Shown piece by piece: positions 18,184 through 27,524 of a DNA stretch of 64,000 bases; positions within the stretch are counted from its first letter, which is position 1, and every line of letters begins with the position of its first letter. A program made the position numbers and the translations under genes. A model generated the notes under the pieces. That model was not told the DNA's origin. It searched no databases and was given only the letters and a program-made list of their open reading frames with translations. This DNA is from Methylorubrum aminovorans (lineage in GTDB: Bacteria; Pseudomonadota; Alphaproteobacteria; Rhizobiales; Beijerinckiaceae). Where the stretch lies: assembly GCF_022179725.1 (NCBI RefSeq), contig NZ_BPRC01000017.1, forward strand, positions 40,196 through 104,195, read 5' to 3'.

Positions 18184-20250
18184 TTATTCCGCCGCTTCGA
18201 GGGCGCGGCCCCGGGCGAGGCCGGAGCACTCGGCGAGCACCCGCGAGGCGCGGGCGATCGGGTTGGTCAGGTAGAAGTCGGCGATCGGCGAGGAGAAGGC
18301 CGCCTTCTCCGTCGTGCCCGGAAGGGCGGCGAGCCGATCGAGGGTGGCCGCCGCGTCGGAGGCTCCGATCTGCCCGACCGCTGCGAGATGCGGATGCGCC
18401 GCATACATCGCCTTGCGAAGCGCGGCGAGTGAATCGTAGGGCAGGCGGTTGCCGAGCACGTCGGAGAGCGCGCGCAGGATCGCCCAGTCCTCGCGGGCAT
18501 CGCCCGGCGGGAAGCCGGCGCGGTTGGCCATCTGCACCCGGCCCTCGAGGTTGACGTAGGTCGCGCTCTTCTCGGTGTAGGCAGCGCCCGGCAGGATCAC
18601 GTCGGCGCGGCTCGCGCCGGCATCGCCGTGGGTGCCCTGGTAGATCACGAAGGCGCCCGGCCCGATCACCCGCTCGTCGGCGCCGAGATTGAACACCACG
18701 TCGAGCGCGCCCGGCTCCAGCATCTGCGTGAAGGTCAGGCCGCCCTCCCCCGGCACGAAACCGAGATCGAAGGCGCCGACACGGGCGGCCGCCGTATTGA
18801 GCACGCCGAAGCCGTTCCAGCCCTCGGTCACCGCGCCGACATCCTTGACCAGCGCCGCAGCGGCGGCGAGCGACCCGAGCCCGCCTTCGCCGACGATGAT
18901 GAGCGGACGCTCGGCCTTCCTCAGCACGTCGAGGAAGCTGTGCTCGCCCTTGGCGATGGAGCCGAGCGTGTCGGTGCCGGCGCCGAGATAGGTGTAGGGG
19001 TAGGTCAGGTCCGGCTGCTCATCGAGGATCAGGCCGATGGAGACCGGGGCCATGCGCCAGCGCTTGCGGATGCGGACGTTGAGCAGCGAGGCTTCCGTGC
19101 GCGGGTTGGCGCCGACGATCAGGATCGCATCCGCCTGCTCGATGCCGGGGATGGTCGCGCCCAGCGTGTAGGCGGCCCGACCCCAGGCCGGATCAATCGC
19201 CTCGCCGGTCTGGCGCGCGTCGAGGTTAGTGACGCCGAGCGAGCCCATCAGCGCCTTGAGGGCGAAGATCTCTTCCGCACCGGCAAGGTCGCCGACGAGG
19301 GCGCCGACGCGCTTGGGATCGGCGCCCTTCACCTTGGCGGCAATCGCCGAGAAGGCCTCCCCCCAGGAAGCGGGGCGCAGGCGGCCGTTCTCGCGCAGGA
19401 ACGGGCGATCGAGGCGCTGGAGGCGCAAGCCGTCGACGACGTGGCGCGTCTTGTCGGAGATCCACTCCTCGTTGATCTCCTCGCTGATGCGCGGCTCGAT
19501 CTGCATCACCTCGCGGCCGCGGGCATCGATGCGGATCGCCGAGCCCACCGCGTCCATCACGTCGACGGATTCGGTCTTGTGCAGCTCCCACGGGCGCACG
19601 TTGTAGCTCTGCGGCAGGTGGACGAGAGCGCCGACCGGGCAGAGATCGGCGACGTTGCCCTGAAGCTCCGAGCCCATCGCCTGTTCGAGGTAGCTCGTGA
19701 TTTCCATGTCCTCGCCGCGGCCGATGGCGCCGAGATCCGGCACGCCGGCCACTTCCGCCAGGAAGCGGACGCAGCGGGTGCAGTGGATGCAGCGGTTCAT
19801 CGCCGTGCGCACCAGCGGGCCGATATACTTTTCCTCGACCGCCCGCTTGTTCTCGCTGTAGCGGGTCGAGTCGACGCCGTAGGCCATCGCCTGATCCTGC
19901 AGGTCGCAATGGCCACCCTGGTCGCAGATCGGGCAATCGAGCGGGTGGTTGATGAGGAGGAACTCCATCACCCCCTCGCGCGCCTTCTTCGTCGTGCCGG
20001 AGCGCGTCAGCACCTCCGGCGGCTCGCCGTTCGGGCCGGGCCGGCAATCCTTCACCGCGTAGGCGCAGGACGCCACGGGCTTCGGCGCGCCCTTCAGCTC
20101 GACGAGGCACATGCGGCAATTGCCGGCGATCGACAGCCGCTCGTGGAAGCAGAAGCGCGGGATCTCCGCGCCCGCGATCTCGCAGGCCTGCAGTAAGGTG
20201 TAGTCGGCCGGAACATCGACCTCGGTGCCGTCGATGAGGATTTTGGTCAT
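18184..20250 (-). CDS. nuoG: NADH-quinone oxidoreductase subunit G
   Basis: Large iron-sulfur subunit of complex I. I start it at 20250 (MTKILIDGTEVDVP), which gives 688 residues; the frame is open about 60 bases further but without family sequence. The N-terminus has a [2Fe-2S] ferredoxin fold (RFCFHERLSIAGNCRMCLVE), then the CPICDQGGHCDLQDQAM segment and the HCTRCVRF [4Fe-4S] cluster. A molybdopterin-oxidoreductase-like domain follows. The last 60 residues are variable. It precedes nuoH by 12 bases. Confidence 0.97.
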   Translation of the reverse strand: MTKILIDGTEVDVPADYTLLQACEIAGAEIPRFCFHERLSIAGNCRMCLVELKGAPKPVASCAYAVKDCRPGPNGEPPEVLTRSGTTKKAREGVMEFLLINHPLDCPICDQGGHCDLQDQAMAYGVDSTRYSENKRAVEEKYIGPLVRTAMNRCIHCTRCVRFLAEVAGVPDLGAIGRGEDMEITSYLEQAMGSELQGNVADLCPVGALVHLPQSYNVRPWELHKTESVDVMDAVGSAIRIDARGREVMQIEPRISEEINEEWISDKTRHVVDGLRLQRLDRPFLRENGRLRPASWGEAFSAIAAKVKGADPKRVGALVGDLAGAEEIFALKALMGSLGVTNLDARQTGEAIDPAWGRAAYTLGATIPGIEQADAILIVGANPRTEASLLNVRIRKRWRMAPVSIGLILDEQPDLTYPYTYLGAGTDTLGSIAKGEHSFLDVLRKAERPLIIVGEGGLGSLAAAAALVKDVGAVTEGWNGFGVLNTAAARVGAFDLGFVPGEGGLTFTQMLEPGALDVVFNLGADERVIGPGAFVIYQGTHGDAGASRADVILPGAAYTEKSATYVNLEGRVQMANRAGFPPGDAREDWAILRALSDVLGNRLPYDSLAALRKAMYAAHPHLAAVGQIGASDAAATLDRLAALPGTTEKAAFSSPIADFYLTNPIARASRVLAECSGLARGRALEAAE

Positions 20251-20284
20251 CGGGTCATCTCGAAGGTGAGCATCGGGGCGGCGC

Positions 20285-21586
20285 TCACTCCGCCGCCATC
20301 GGCACCGCATCCATGTGCGGGTTCGCGCTGTACTGGTCGATCCGCTTCTCGATCTCGGGCCGGAAGTGCCGGATCAGGCCCTGGATCGGCCAGGCCGCGG
20401 CGTCGCCGAGCGCGCAGATCGTGTGGCCTTCGACCTGCTTGGTGACTTCCAGCAGCATGTCGATCTCGCGCTTCTGCGCCCGGCCCGCGGCCATGCGCGT
20501 CAGCACGCGCCACATCCAGCCGGTGCCCTCGCGACAGGGCGTGCACTGGCCGCAGCTCTCGTGCTTGTAGAAGTACGAGATGCGGGCAATCGCGCCGACG
20601 ATGTCGGTCGATTTGTCGAGCACGATCACCGCCGCGGTGCCGAGGCCCGAGCCGAGGTTGCGCAACGTGTCGAAGTCCATCTTGGCGTCGATGATCTGCT
20701 CGGCCGGCACCAACGGCACCGAGGAGCCGCCGGGAATCGAACACAGAAGGTTGTCCCAGCCGCCGCGCATGCCGCCGCAATGCTTGTCGATCAGCTCGCG
20801 GAAGGTGATGCCGAGTTCTTCCTCGACGTTGCACGGCTTGTTGACGTGGCCCGACACGCAGAACAGCTTGGTACCGGTGTTGTTCTTGCCGCCCAACCCC
20901 GCGAACCACGCGCCGCCGCGGCGCAGGATCGTGCCGGCCACCGCGATCGACTCCACGTTGTTCACCGTCGTGGGACAGCCGTAGAGGCCCATATTGGCCG
21001 GGAACGGCGGCTTGAGCCGCGGCATCCCCTTCTTGCCCTCGAGGCTCTCGATCAGCGCCGTCTCTTCGCCGCAGATATACGCGCCGGCGCCGTGGTGGAC
21101 GTAGATGTCGAAGGGATAGTCGTGGATGTTGGACTTGCCGACGAGGCGGGCTTCGTAGGCCTCGTCTACCGCGCGCTGGAGGGCGAACTTCTCCGCCACG
21201 TACTCGCCGCGGATGTAGATGTAGCAGGCATGCGCGCCCATGGCGAAGGACGCCAGCATGCAGCCCTCGATCAGGAGATGCGGGTCATGCCGCATGATCT
21301 CCCGGTCCTTGCAGGTGCCGGGCTCCGACTCGTCGGCGTTGACGACGAGGTAGTGCGGGCGCCCGTCGGACTTCTTGGGCATGAACGACCATTTGAGGCC
21401 GGTGGGGAAGCCGGCGCCGCCGCGACCGCGCAGGCCGGAGCCCTTCATCTCGTCGATGATCCAGTCCCGACCCATGTCGAGCAGGAACTTGGTGCCGTCC
21501 CACGCGCCGCGCTTCTTCGCGGCGTTGAGCCCCGGCGAGTGCTGGCCGTAGAGATTGGTGAAGATGCGATCCTGATCGGAGAGCAT
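20285..21586 (-). CDS. nuoF: NADH-quinone oxidoreductase subunit F
   Basis: NADH-binding subunit with FMN and cluster N3. I start it at 21586 (MLSDQDRIFTNLYG), giving 433 residues, the usual length. Motifs are LRGRGGAGFPTGLKWSF for NADH, NADESEPGTCKDREIM for FMN, and the cluster-binding ESCGQCTPCREG with a later cysteine in HTICALGDAAAWP. The start lies about 11 bases after the nuoE stop. Confidence 0.97.
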   Translation of the reverse strand: MLSDQDRIFTNLYGQHSPGLNAAKKRGAWDGTKFLLDMGRDWIIDEMKGSGLRGRGGAGFPTGLKWSFMPKKSDGRPHYLVVNADESEPGTCKDREIMRHDPHLLIEGCMLASFAMGAHACYIYIRGEYVAEKFALQRAVDEAYEARLVGKSNIHDYPFDIYVHHGAGAYICGEETALIESLEGKKGMPRLKPPFPANMGLYGCPTTVNNVESIAVAGTILRRGGAWFAGLGGKNNTGTKLFCVSGHVNKPCNVEEELGITFRELIDKHCGGMRGGWDNLLCSIPGGSSVPLVPAEQIIDAKMDFDTLRNLGSGLGTAAVIVLDKSTDIVGAIARISYFYKHESCGQCTPCREGTGWMWRVLTRMAAGRAQKREIDMLLEVTKQVEGHTICALGDAAAWPIQGLIRHFRPEIEKRIDQYSANPHMDAVPMAAE

Positions 21587-21596
21587 GATCCGCTCC

Positions 21597-22835
21597 TCAA
21601 CCCTTGCTGCCGCTAAGGTCGGACGCCTGTCCGACCCAGTTCTCCCGGTCGATCCGGCCGGGGAAGGCGAGGTAGGCGCCAACCCAGGCGACTTCCTGCG
21701 GGGACCATGCCGCGACTTGATCGTAGTGCCAGACGCCGAGGTCGTTGAGGCGGCGCTGGTTGATCGGGCCGATGCCCTTGATCTTGGTCAGGTCGTCGGG
21801 GCGGTCGTCGCGGGGCGCGTCGAGTCCCTTCGGACGGGTTCCGGCCGCGTCGGCGCGGGCCTCCGGGCTTTCGCCCTCGGGCACGTCGTCCCCGGCGCCG
21901 ACCGTCGCCGGATGATGCGGAGGCTCGGTGCGCAGCACCTTGTCTTCCTCGACGGCCGGGTTCTGGGCGGACGGCGCCGCGGCGTCACGCGCCTGCGCCC
22001 GATCCTCCGGCTTCACCGGCGCCTCCCCGGCACTCGCCCGCTCGGCGGGGGCATCGACGGCGTTCGACTCGTTGGCGCGCCCGGCCTGCGGACGAGCCGG
22101 CTTGGTCTCGTCCTTGACGCGGGCCTCGGTCGATGCGGCTTCGTCCTTCTTGACGTCCTCCTCGCACCCACTGGCACCGTCGGTCTGCTCGAAGCGCTTG
22201 CGCCACGCGCCGACACGGGAACCGTCGAACAGGCTCTCGTCGGTCAGGGTGTTGACCGCGTCCTTGGGCTCGGAGGAGATCCGGCCGATCTGCGAACCGA
22301 CCTTCACGGGACGGCCGGCGGCGAGATCGTCCATGAGCTTGTTCAGGCTCTCAGGGGTGAGATCCTCGTAATAGTCCTGATTGATCTGCACCATCGGCGC
22401 GTTGCAGCAGGCACCGAGGCACTCAACTTCGAGCCAGGAGAAATTGCCGTCCGCCGAGACGTGACCGGAGGGGCCGAGGCGGTCGTGGAGCGCAGCCTTC
22501 AGCTCCTTCGCCCCGCAGCAATCGCAGGGCACGGTGCCGCAAACCTGAATCCAGAATCGGCCGACCGGCTCCAGGGCAAACATCGTGTAGAAGGTCGCCA
22601 CCTCCAGCACGCGGATATGCGGCATGCCGAGCTGGTCGGCGACCGCCTCGATCGCCTTTTGCGGCAGCCAGCCGCCATTCTGCTCCTGCGCCTTCCACAG
22701 GAGCGGAATCACGGCCGAAGCCTGCCGGCCTTCCGGATACTTTTCGATTTGGCCGCGGGCCCAGTCGGCGTTCTCCGGAGTGAACGCGAAGTCTTGGGGC
22801 TGCTCGGCGGCGGGGGCTAGCCTGCGGTTCGCCAT
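21597..22835 (-). CDS. nuoE: NADH-quinone oxidoreductase subunit E with long C-terminal extension
   Basis: [2Fe-2S] (N1a) subunit of complex I. The start at 22835 (MANRRLAPAAEQPQDF) gives 412 residues, about twice the E. coli length. The thioredoxin-like core occupies residues 1-215, with cluster cysteines in CGTVPCDCCG and VECLGACCNAP. A linker rich in Ala, Glu, Asp and Pro follows to about residue 340. The end is a helix-hairpin-helix-like domain (LTKIKGIGPINQRRLNDLG...VAWVGAYLAFPGRI). The extension is common in alphaproteobacteria; its role is not known to me. Confidence 0.95.
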   Translation of the reverse strand: MANRRLAPAAEQPQDFAFTPENADWARGQIEKYPEGRQASAVIPLLWKAQEQNGGWLPQKAIEAVADQLGMPHIRVLEVATFYTMFALEPVGRFWIQVCGTVPCDCCGAKELKAALHDRLGPSGHVSADGNFSWLEVECLGACCNAPMVQINQDYYEDLTPESLNKLMDDLAAGRPVKVGSQIGRISSEPKDAVNTLTDESLFDGSRVGAWRKRFEQTDGASGCEEDVKKDEAASTEARVKDETKPARPQAGRANESNAVDAPAERASAGEAPVKPEDRAQARDAAAPSAQNPAVEEDKVLRTEPPHHPATVGAGDDVPEGESPEARADAAGTRPKGLDAPRDDRPDDLTKIKGIGPINQRRLNDLGVWHYDQVAAWSPQEVAWVGAYLAFPGRIDRENWVGQASDLSGSKG

Positions 22836-22854
22836 GGCGTTTCGACCCGTCTCC

Positions 22855-24045
22855 TCAGCGGTCCACTTCGCCGAACACGATGTCGAGCGTGCCGAGCACG
22901 CAGGACACGTCGGCGAGCAGGTGGCCGCGGCACATCCAATCCATCGCCTGAAGATGGGCGAAGCCCGGAGCGCGGATCTTGCAGCGGTAGGGTTTGTTGG
23001 TGCCGTCGGAGACGAGGTAGACGCCGAACTCGCCCTTGGGCGCTTCGACAGCCGCATACACCTCGCCCTCGGGCACGTGGAAACCCTCGGTATAGAGCTT
23101 GAAGTGGTGGATGAGCGCTTCCATCGAGCGCTTCATCTCCCGGCGCGGTGGCGGCGCGAACTTGCCGTCGAGGGAGGCGATCGGTCCCTGCCCGGCGGGC
23201 TCGCGCAGCTTGGCGCAGCACTGCTTCATGATCTTCACGGATTCCCGCATCTCTTCCATGCGGATCACCTGGCGATCGTAGGTGTCGCCGTTCTTCCCCA
23301 CGGGGATGTCGAACTCCATCTCCTCGTAGAGTTCGTAGGGCTGCGACTTGCGCAGGTCCCACGGGATGCCGGAGCCGCGCACCATCACGCCGGAGAAGCC
23401 CCAGGCCATCGCCTCGTCCACCGAGACGATGCCGATGTCGACGTTGCGCTGCTTGAAGATGCGGTTGGCCATGACGAGGTTGTCGAGGTCGTCGACCACC
23501 TGCAGGAACGGATCGCAGAACGCCTCGATGTCGTCGATCAGCGCGGGCGGCAGGTCCTGATGCACGCCGCCAGGGCGGAAGTAGTTGGCGTGAAGACGAG
23601 CGCCGGAGGCGCGCTCGTAGAAGATCATCAGCTTCTCACGCTCCTCGAAGCCCCACAGGGGCGGCGTCAGCGCGCCGACGTCCATCGCCTGCGTGGTGAC
23701 GTTGAGGAGGTGGGAGAGCAGCCGCCCGATCTCGCAGAACAGGGTGCGGATGAGCTGCGCTCGGCGCGGGACCTCGATGCCGGCGAGCTTCTCGATCGCG
23801 AGGCAGAAGGCGTGCTCCTGATTCATCGGCGACACGTAGTCGAGCCGGTCGAAATAGGGTGTCGCCTGGAGATAGGTCTTGTGCTCGATCAGCTTCTCGG
23901 TGCCGCGATGAAGCAGGCCGATATGCGGATCGACCCGCTCGACCACTTCGCCGTCGAGCTCCAGCACGAGGCGCAGCACGCCGTGCGCCGCCGGGTGCTG
24001 CGGCCCGAAATTGATCGAGAAGTTGCGGATGTTGTGCTCAGACAT
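22855..24045 (-). CDS. nuoD: NADH-quinone oxidoreductase subunit D
   Basis: Quinone-site subunit of the peripheral arm, related to the large subunit of NiFe hydrogenases. The start at 24045 (MSEHNIRNFSINFGPQHPAA) gives 396 residues, separate from NuoC as usual in alphaproteobacteria. Motifs are FGPQHPAAHGVLRL, YLQATPYFDRLDYVSPMNQE and the C-terminal IVFGEVDR. It begins 11 bases after nuoC. Confidence 0.97.
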   Translation of the reverse strand: MSEHNIRNFSINFGPQHPAAHGVLRLVLELDGEVVERVDPHIGLLHRGTEKLIEHKTYLQATPYFDRLDYVSPMNQEHAFCLAIEKLAGIEVPRRAQLIRTLFCEIGRLLSHLLNVTTQAMDVGALTPPLWGFEEREKLMIFYERASGARLHANYFRPGGVHQDLPPALIDDIEAFCDPFLQVVDDLDNLVMANRIFKQRNVDIGIVSVDEAMAWGFSGVMVRGSGIPWDLRKSQPYELYEEMEFDIPVGKNGDTYDRQVIRMEEMRESVKIMKQCCAKLREPAGQGPIASLDGKFAPPPRREMKRSMEALIHHFKLYTEGFHVPEGEVYAAVEAPKGEFGVYLVSDGTNKPYRCKIRAPGFAHLQAMDWMCRGHLLADVSCVLGTLDIVFGEVDR

Positions 24046-24056
24046 GACCGCAGCCC

Positions 24057-24716
24057 TCAGCTCGACTTCTTCTCGTCGCCCGGCAGCACGTAGTCCGTGC
24101 CCTCCCACGGCGACAGGAAGTCGAAGTTGCGGAATTCCTGGGTGAGCTTGACCGGCTCGTAGACGACCCGCGCCTCATCCTGGTCGTAGCGGACCTCGAC
24201 GAACCCGGTGAGCGGGAAGTCCTTGCGCAGCGGGTGGCCCTCGAAGCCGTAATCGGTCAGCAGCCGGCGCAGATCGGGATGGCCCGAGAACAGGATGCCG
24301 TAGAGATCGTAGGTTTCGCGCTCGAACCAGTTCGCCGCCGGGAAGACCGGAATGGCCGAGGGTACCGGCGTCGCGGCGTCGGTCTGCACCTTCACACGCA
24401 CCCGCATGTTATGGCGCAGGGACAGCAGGTGATAGACGACGTCGAAGCGGCGCGCCCGCTGCGGGTAATCGGCGCCGCAGATGTCGATGAAGCAGCGGAA
24501 GGCGCAATTCGGATCGTCGCGCAGGTAGGTCAGCGCGTAGACGATGTCGCTGCCCTGGACGATCAGCGTCAGCTCGCCGAAGGCGATACTCCAGTCCGTG
24601 ACCGCAGGGCCGAGCGCCCCGGCGATGCGCTCGCCCATGGCGCGGAGCGCATCCTCGCCCTGAGCCGCCGCGACGGTGCGGCGGAGCGTGATGCCGTTGG
24701 TGGTGATGGCCTCCAT
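24057..24716 (-). CDS. nuoC: NADH-quinone oxidoreductase subunit C
   Basis: 30-kDa subunit of the peripheral arm. The start at 24716 (MEAITTNGITLRRT) gives 219 residues. The family signature ERETYDLYGILFSGHPDLRR is present, followed by LTDYGFEGHPLRKDFPLTG and the conserved VELTQEFR-like VKLTQEFRNFDFLSPWEG. The gene starts 11 bases after nuoB. Confidence 0.97.
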   Translation of the reverse strand: MEAITTNGITLRRTVAAAQGEDALRAMGERIAGALGPAVTDWSIAFGELTLIVQGSDIVYALTYLRDDPNCAFRCFIDICGADYPQRARRFDVVYHLLSLRHNMRVRVKVQTDAATPVPSAIPVFPAANWFERETYDLYGILFSGHPDLRRLLTDYGFEGHPLRKDFPLTGFVEVRYDQDEARVVYEPVKLTQEFRNFDFLSPWEGTDYVLPGDEKKSS

Positions 24717-24727
24717 CGTGCCCTCCC

Positions 24728-25315
24728 TCACCGCTCGATCGTGCCGGTGCGGCGGATCTTCCGCTGCAGCAGCAGCACGCCGTAGAGCAGCGCCTCGGCG
24801 CTCGGCGGGCAGCCCGGCACGTAGATGTCCACCGGCACCACACGGTCGCACCCACGCACCACCGAGTAGGAATAGTGATAGTAGCCGCCGCCATTGGCGC
24901 AGGAGCCCATGGAGATGACGTAGCGCGGCTCCGGCATCTGGTCGTAGACCTTGCGCAAAGCCGGAGCCATCTTGTTGGTCAGCGTGCCGGCGACGATCAT
25001 CACGTCGGACTGACGCGGCGAGCCGCGGGGCGCGAAGCCGAAGCGCTCGCAATCGTAGCGCGGCATCGACATCTGCATCATCTCGACCGCGCAGCAGGCG
25101 AGACCGAACGTCATCCACATTAGCGAGCCGGTGCGGGCCCAGTTGATGAGCTCGTCGGCGGAGGTCACGAGGAAGCCGCGGTCGGCCAACTCGTTGTTGA
25201 TCGACAGGAAGGTCGGATCGTTCGCGCCGATCGGGCGGCCGGTCGCGGGATCGAGGATCCCTTTGGGTGCCGGCGCGATGTCGGGCGCGCGGGAGAAGGT
25301 CGGAGTCAGGGCCAT
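24728..25315 (-). CDS. nuoB: NADH-quinone oxidoreductase subunit B
   Basis: Holds cluster N2 next to the quinone site. The start at 25315 (MALTPTFSRAPDIAP) gives 195 residues. Cysteine ligands are visible in GLACCAVEMM, MGSCANGGGYYH and YVPGCPPSAEALL. The N-terminal 30 residues are a proline-rich extension. It follows nuoA by about 50 bases. Confidence 0.97.
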   Translation of the reverse strand: MALTPTFSRAPDIAPAPKGILDPATGRPIGANDPTFLSINNELADRGFLVTSADELINWARTGSLMWMTFGLACCAVEMMQMSMPRYDCERFGFAPRGSPRQSDVMIVAGTLTNKMAPALRKVYDQMPEPRYVISMGSCANGGGYYHYSYSVVRGCDRVVPVDIYVPGCPPSAEALLYGVLLLQRKIRRTGTIER

Positions 25316-25367
25316 CTCTGCCTCTGAGCGAGAGCGGAAGGGAAACGACGCAGGGCGAGCCGCGCCG

Positions 25368-25733
25368 CTAGTCCCATTCGAGGGCGCCCTTGCGCCACTC
25401 GTAGACGAAGCCGACGGTGAGGACACCGAGGAAGACCATCATCGACCAGAAGCCGAACCAGCCGAGTTCCCCGAAGGTGATCGCCCAGGGAAACAGGAAG
25501 GCGACCTCAAGGTCGAAGATGATGAACAGGATCGCCACGAGGTAGAAGCGCACGTCGAACTTCATGCGCGCGTCATCGAACGCGTTGAAACCACACTCGT
25601 AGGCGGAGAGCTTCTCGGGATCGGGGCTTGAATAGGCCACGACAAACGGCGCGATCAGCAGCGCCACCGCGATGAACAGCGACACGCCGAGGAAGATGAT
25701 GAGCGGCAGGTAGTCTGCCAGCAGGCCGGTCAT
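25368..25733 (-). CDS. nuoA: NADH-quinone oxidoreductase subunit A
   Basis: First gene of the nuo operon; a small membrane subunit of complex I. The start at 25733 (MTGLLADYLPLIIFLGV) gives 121 residues with three helices. The conserved loop KLSAYECGFNAFDDARMKFD with its single cysteine is present, followed by YLVAILFIIFDLEVAFLFPW. All 14 nuo genes follow in order on the same strand. Confidence 0.97.
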   Translation of the reverse strand: MTGLLADYLPLIIFLGVSLFIAVALLIAPFVVAYSSPDPEKLSAYECGFNAFDDARMKFDVRFYLVAILFIIFDLEVAFLFPWAITFGELGWFGFWSMMVFLGVLTVGFVYEWRKGALEWD

Positions 25734-26274
25734 GCCGCACCTCTCATATGGTTGCGCGTGAGGATCATGAGCGACGGCCCTCGCGACGGTTTCCGGCCTG
25801 CGGAATCCCTCGGATGGAATTCCTCCAATGCCAGACTGAGCGCGGGCGAGGCTTAGACGACCCCCCCCGGCGAAACAAGGGCATTGCGCGTCGCACAATC
25901 ACCTCTTTGGCTGACAGATGGGGGTATCCGTGCATCGGACGACGGGACCGATCGGCGCATGCCCTGCCACGCTTGAGCCTTGCCGTTTCATCCCTGCCGC
26001 TCCGTCGGCTTTCATTCCTCGTATTGAGCTTGGCATTTGGCATACCAGGCGGGGTCGCCACAAGAGCGCCCGGCGCGACTCAGCATCCTCACGATCTGCC
26101 CGCTGCCTTCGCTTCAACGACGCGCAGGTTCTTACGCGGCGTTCCGAACTGGCTCATCCACCATCCGTCGCCGAACCGTCGCATTCCGCGATTCTGCGGC
26201 TTGACAGCCCAGGGCGCCCCACCTAAACCCCGCCTCGTCGCCGACACGAGCCCAGCCGGCCGGCGACGCAGAAC
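25734..26274. other. Intergenic region upstream of nuoA and tRNA-Asp
   Basis: About 540 bases between the divergent nuo operon and the tRNA gene. It must contain the nuo promoter (minus strand) and the tRNA promoter (plus strand). I could not place either with confidence. A run of eight C lies at 25861-25868. Short open frames here show no recognisable family and look like chance. Confidence 0.45.
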
Positions 26275-26351
26275 GCGGGCGTAGCTCAGTCGGTTAGAGT
26301 GCCGGCCTGTCACGCCGGAGGTCGCGGGTTCGAGCCCCGTCGCCCGCGCCA
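26275..26351 (+). tRNA. tRNA-Asp (GTC)
   Basis: A complete 77-base cloverleaf. The acceptor arm GCGGGCG pairs with CGCCCGC at 26341-26347. The D-arm is GCTCAGTCGGTTAGAGT. The anticodon stem CCGGC/GCCGG flanks the loop CTGTCAC with anticodon GTC at 26309-26311. The T-arm is CGGGTTCGAGCCCCG. The CCA end is encoded at 26349-26351. Confidence 0.97.
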
Positions 26352-26564
26352 TGTTCCCAGCTTCGAGCCGGAACATCTCCTCCCAGAACATCGCCCGATG
26401 ATCGCCTTGCACCAACGCTTGTTGGTAGGCGCCGTCACTCCTCGTTCGAGCGTGTCCGCGATGTCACAGAGACCCGCCTCGTCAGACACCGGCAGCAGGC
26501 CGCCGCGGTTTCGCCGCACCGTCCGCGGAAGCGGGCGCTCCCCGTGGCAATTCCATTCACCTCG

Positions 26565-27053
26565 ATGCCGAACCTGCGCCTTTCCGTCGTCGCGACGCTG
26601 ATCACCCTCACGCTCGCCGGCTGCGGCGGCTCTCCTGTGCTCGATGCCGGGATGCCGACATTGCCGGTGATCCTCGACGAGCAGGCGGCCGCCGCCGCGA
26701 TTTCCCGCTACCGGGCGCAGCACGGTCTCGGTCCGGTCACCCTCGACCGCAGCCTGATCACCGCAGCCTCGTTCCAGGCGAGAGCCAACGCGAGCGCCGG
26801 GCGGCTCAGCCACGAGATCGCCGGCAGCTTCGACAGCCGCATGGCGAGCGCCGGGTTCGGCAAACGCTACGCCTCGGAGAACCTGAGCGCGGGCTCGGAG
26901 ACCTTCGACCAGGTGCTCGCCCGCTGGAAGGCCTCGCCCGAGCACAACCGCAACATGCTGATGCCGCAGTTGCGTCGAGTCGGCATCGCCCGGGTCGATG
27001 CTCCGGCGACGCGCTATAAGCGGTTCTGGGCGCTCGTGATGGCGGGCGAGTGA
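26565..27053 (+). CDS. CAP-domain lipoprotein
   Basis: Predicted outer- or inner-membrane-anchored protein of the CAP/SCP superfamily. The start at 26565 (MPNLRLSVVATLITLTLAGC) places a lipobox LAGC at residues 17-20, so the mature protein would start with a lipidated cysteine. The CAP fold shows ISRYRAQHGLGPVTLDRSLI, FGKRYASENLSAG and WKASPEHNRNML. Proteins of this type are often described as SCP-like extracellular proteins; their bacterial function is mostly unknown. It is downstream of tRNA-Asp and convergent with the pseudoazurin gene. Confidence 0.85.
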   Translation: MPNLRLSVVATLITLTLAGCGGSPVLDAGMPTLPVILDEQAAAAAISRYRAQHGLGPVTLDRSLITAASFQARANASAGRLSHEIAGSFDSRMASAGFGKRYASENLSAGSETFDQVLARWKASPEHNRNMLMPQLRRVGIARVDAPATRYKRFWALVMAGE

Positions 27054-27092
27054 GGCGAACGGCCCGAGCCCGAAGGGACCGGGCCGCCGACA

Positions 27093-27524
27093 TCACTGAA
27101 CCTGGGCGAGCAGCGGCTCCATGCGCTTCTGCGTCAGCTTGTTGTGCTGCACGCTCTTGGCCGCTTCGAGGTTGTCGCGCTTGTCGCCGACCACGACCAA
27201 GGCGACCATGCCCATCATGTAATGCGGCGAGCATTTGAAGCCGTAGACGCCTTCCTTGTCGAACTTGACCACGGCCTCCTGCCCCACGGCCGACTTCACG
27301 TACTCCGCGCCCTCCGGCGCCATGCCCTTGATGGTCTCGACGTTGTGCCCCTTGTCGGTGGGCACGAACTTGATGCTGTCGCCGGGCTTCAACCGGACGA
27401 AGGCGGGATCGAACACCATCATTCCGCCCGGCCCACTGTTCAGCATCTTGACCGAAACCTCGTCGGCCATCGCCGGCAAGGTCACGGCGAGAGCGGCGGC
27501 GGCCACCAAAGCCCTGAAGATCAT
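27093..27524 (-). CDS. paz: Pseudoazurin (blue copper protein)
   Basis: Periplasmic type I copper electron carrier. I start at 27524 (MIFRALVAAAALAVTLP) because GAGGA lies seven to eight bases upstream; an ATG at 27539 is also possible. A signal peptide ends at about AMA-DE. Copper ligands are the histidine of DKGHNVETI and the Cys, His and Met of KCSPHYMMGM. The mature size, about 123 residues, fits pseudoazurin. In relatives it donates electrons to denitrification enzymes or cytochrome oxidases; no denitrification genes are nearby. The C-terminal helical hairpin (AKSVQHNKLTQKRMEPLLAQV) is typical. Confidence 0.93.
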   Translation of the reverse strand: MIFRALVAAAALAVTLPAMADEVSVKMLNSGPGGMMVFDPAFVRLKPGDSIKFVPTDKGHNVETIKGMAPEGAEYVKSAVGQEAVVKFDKEGVYGFKCSPHYMMGMVALVVVGDKRDNLEAAKSVQHNKLTQKRMEPLLAQVQ

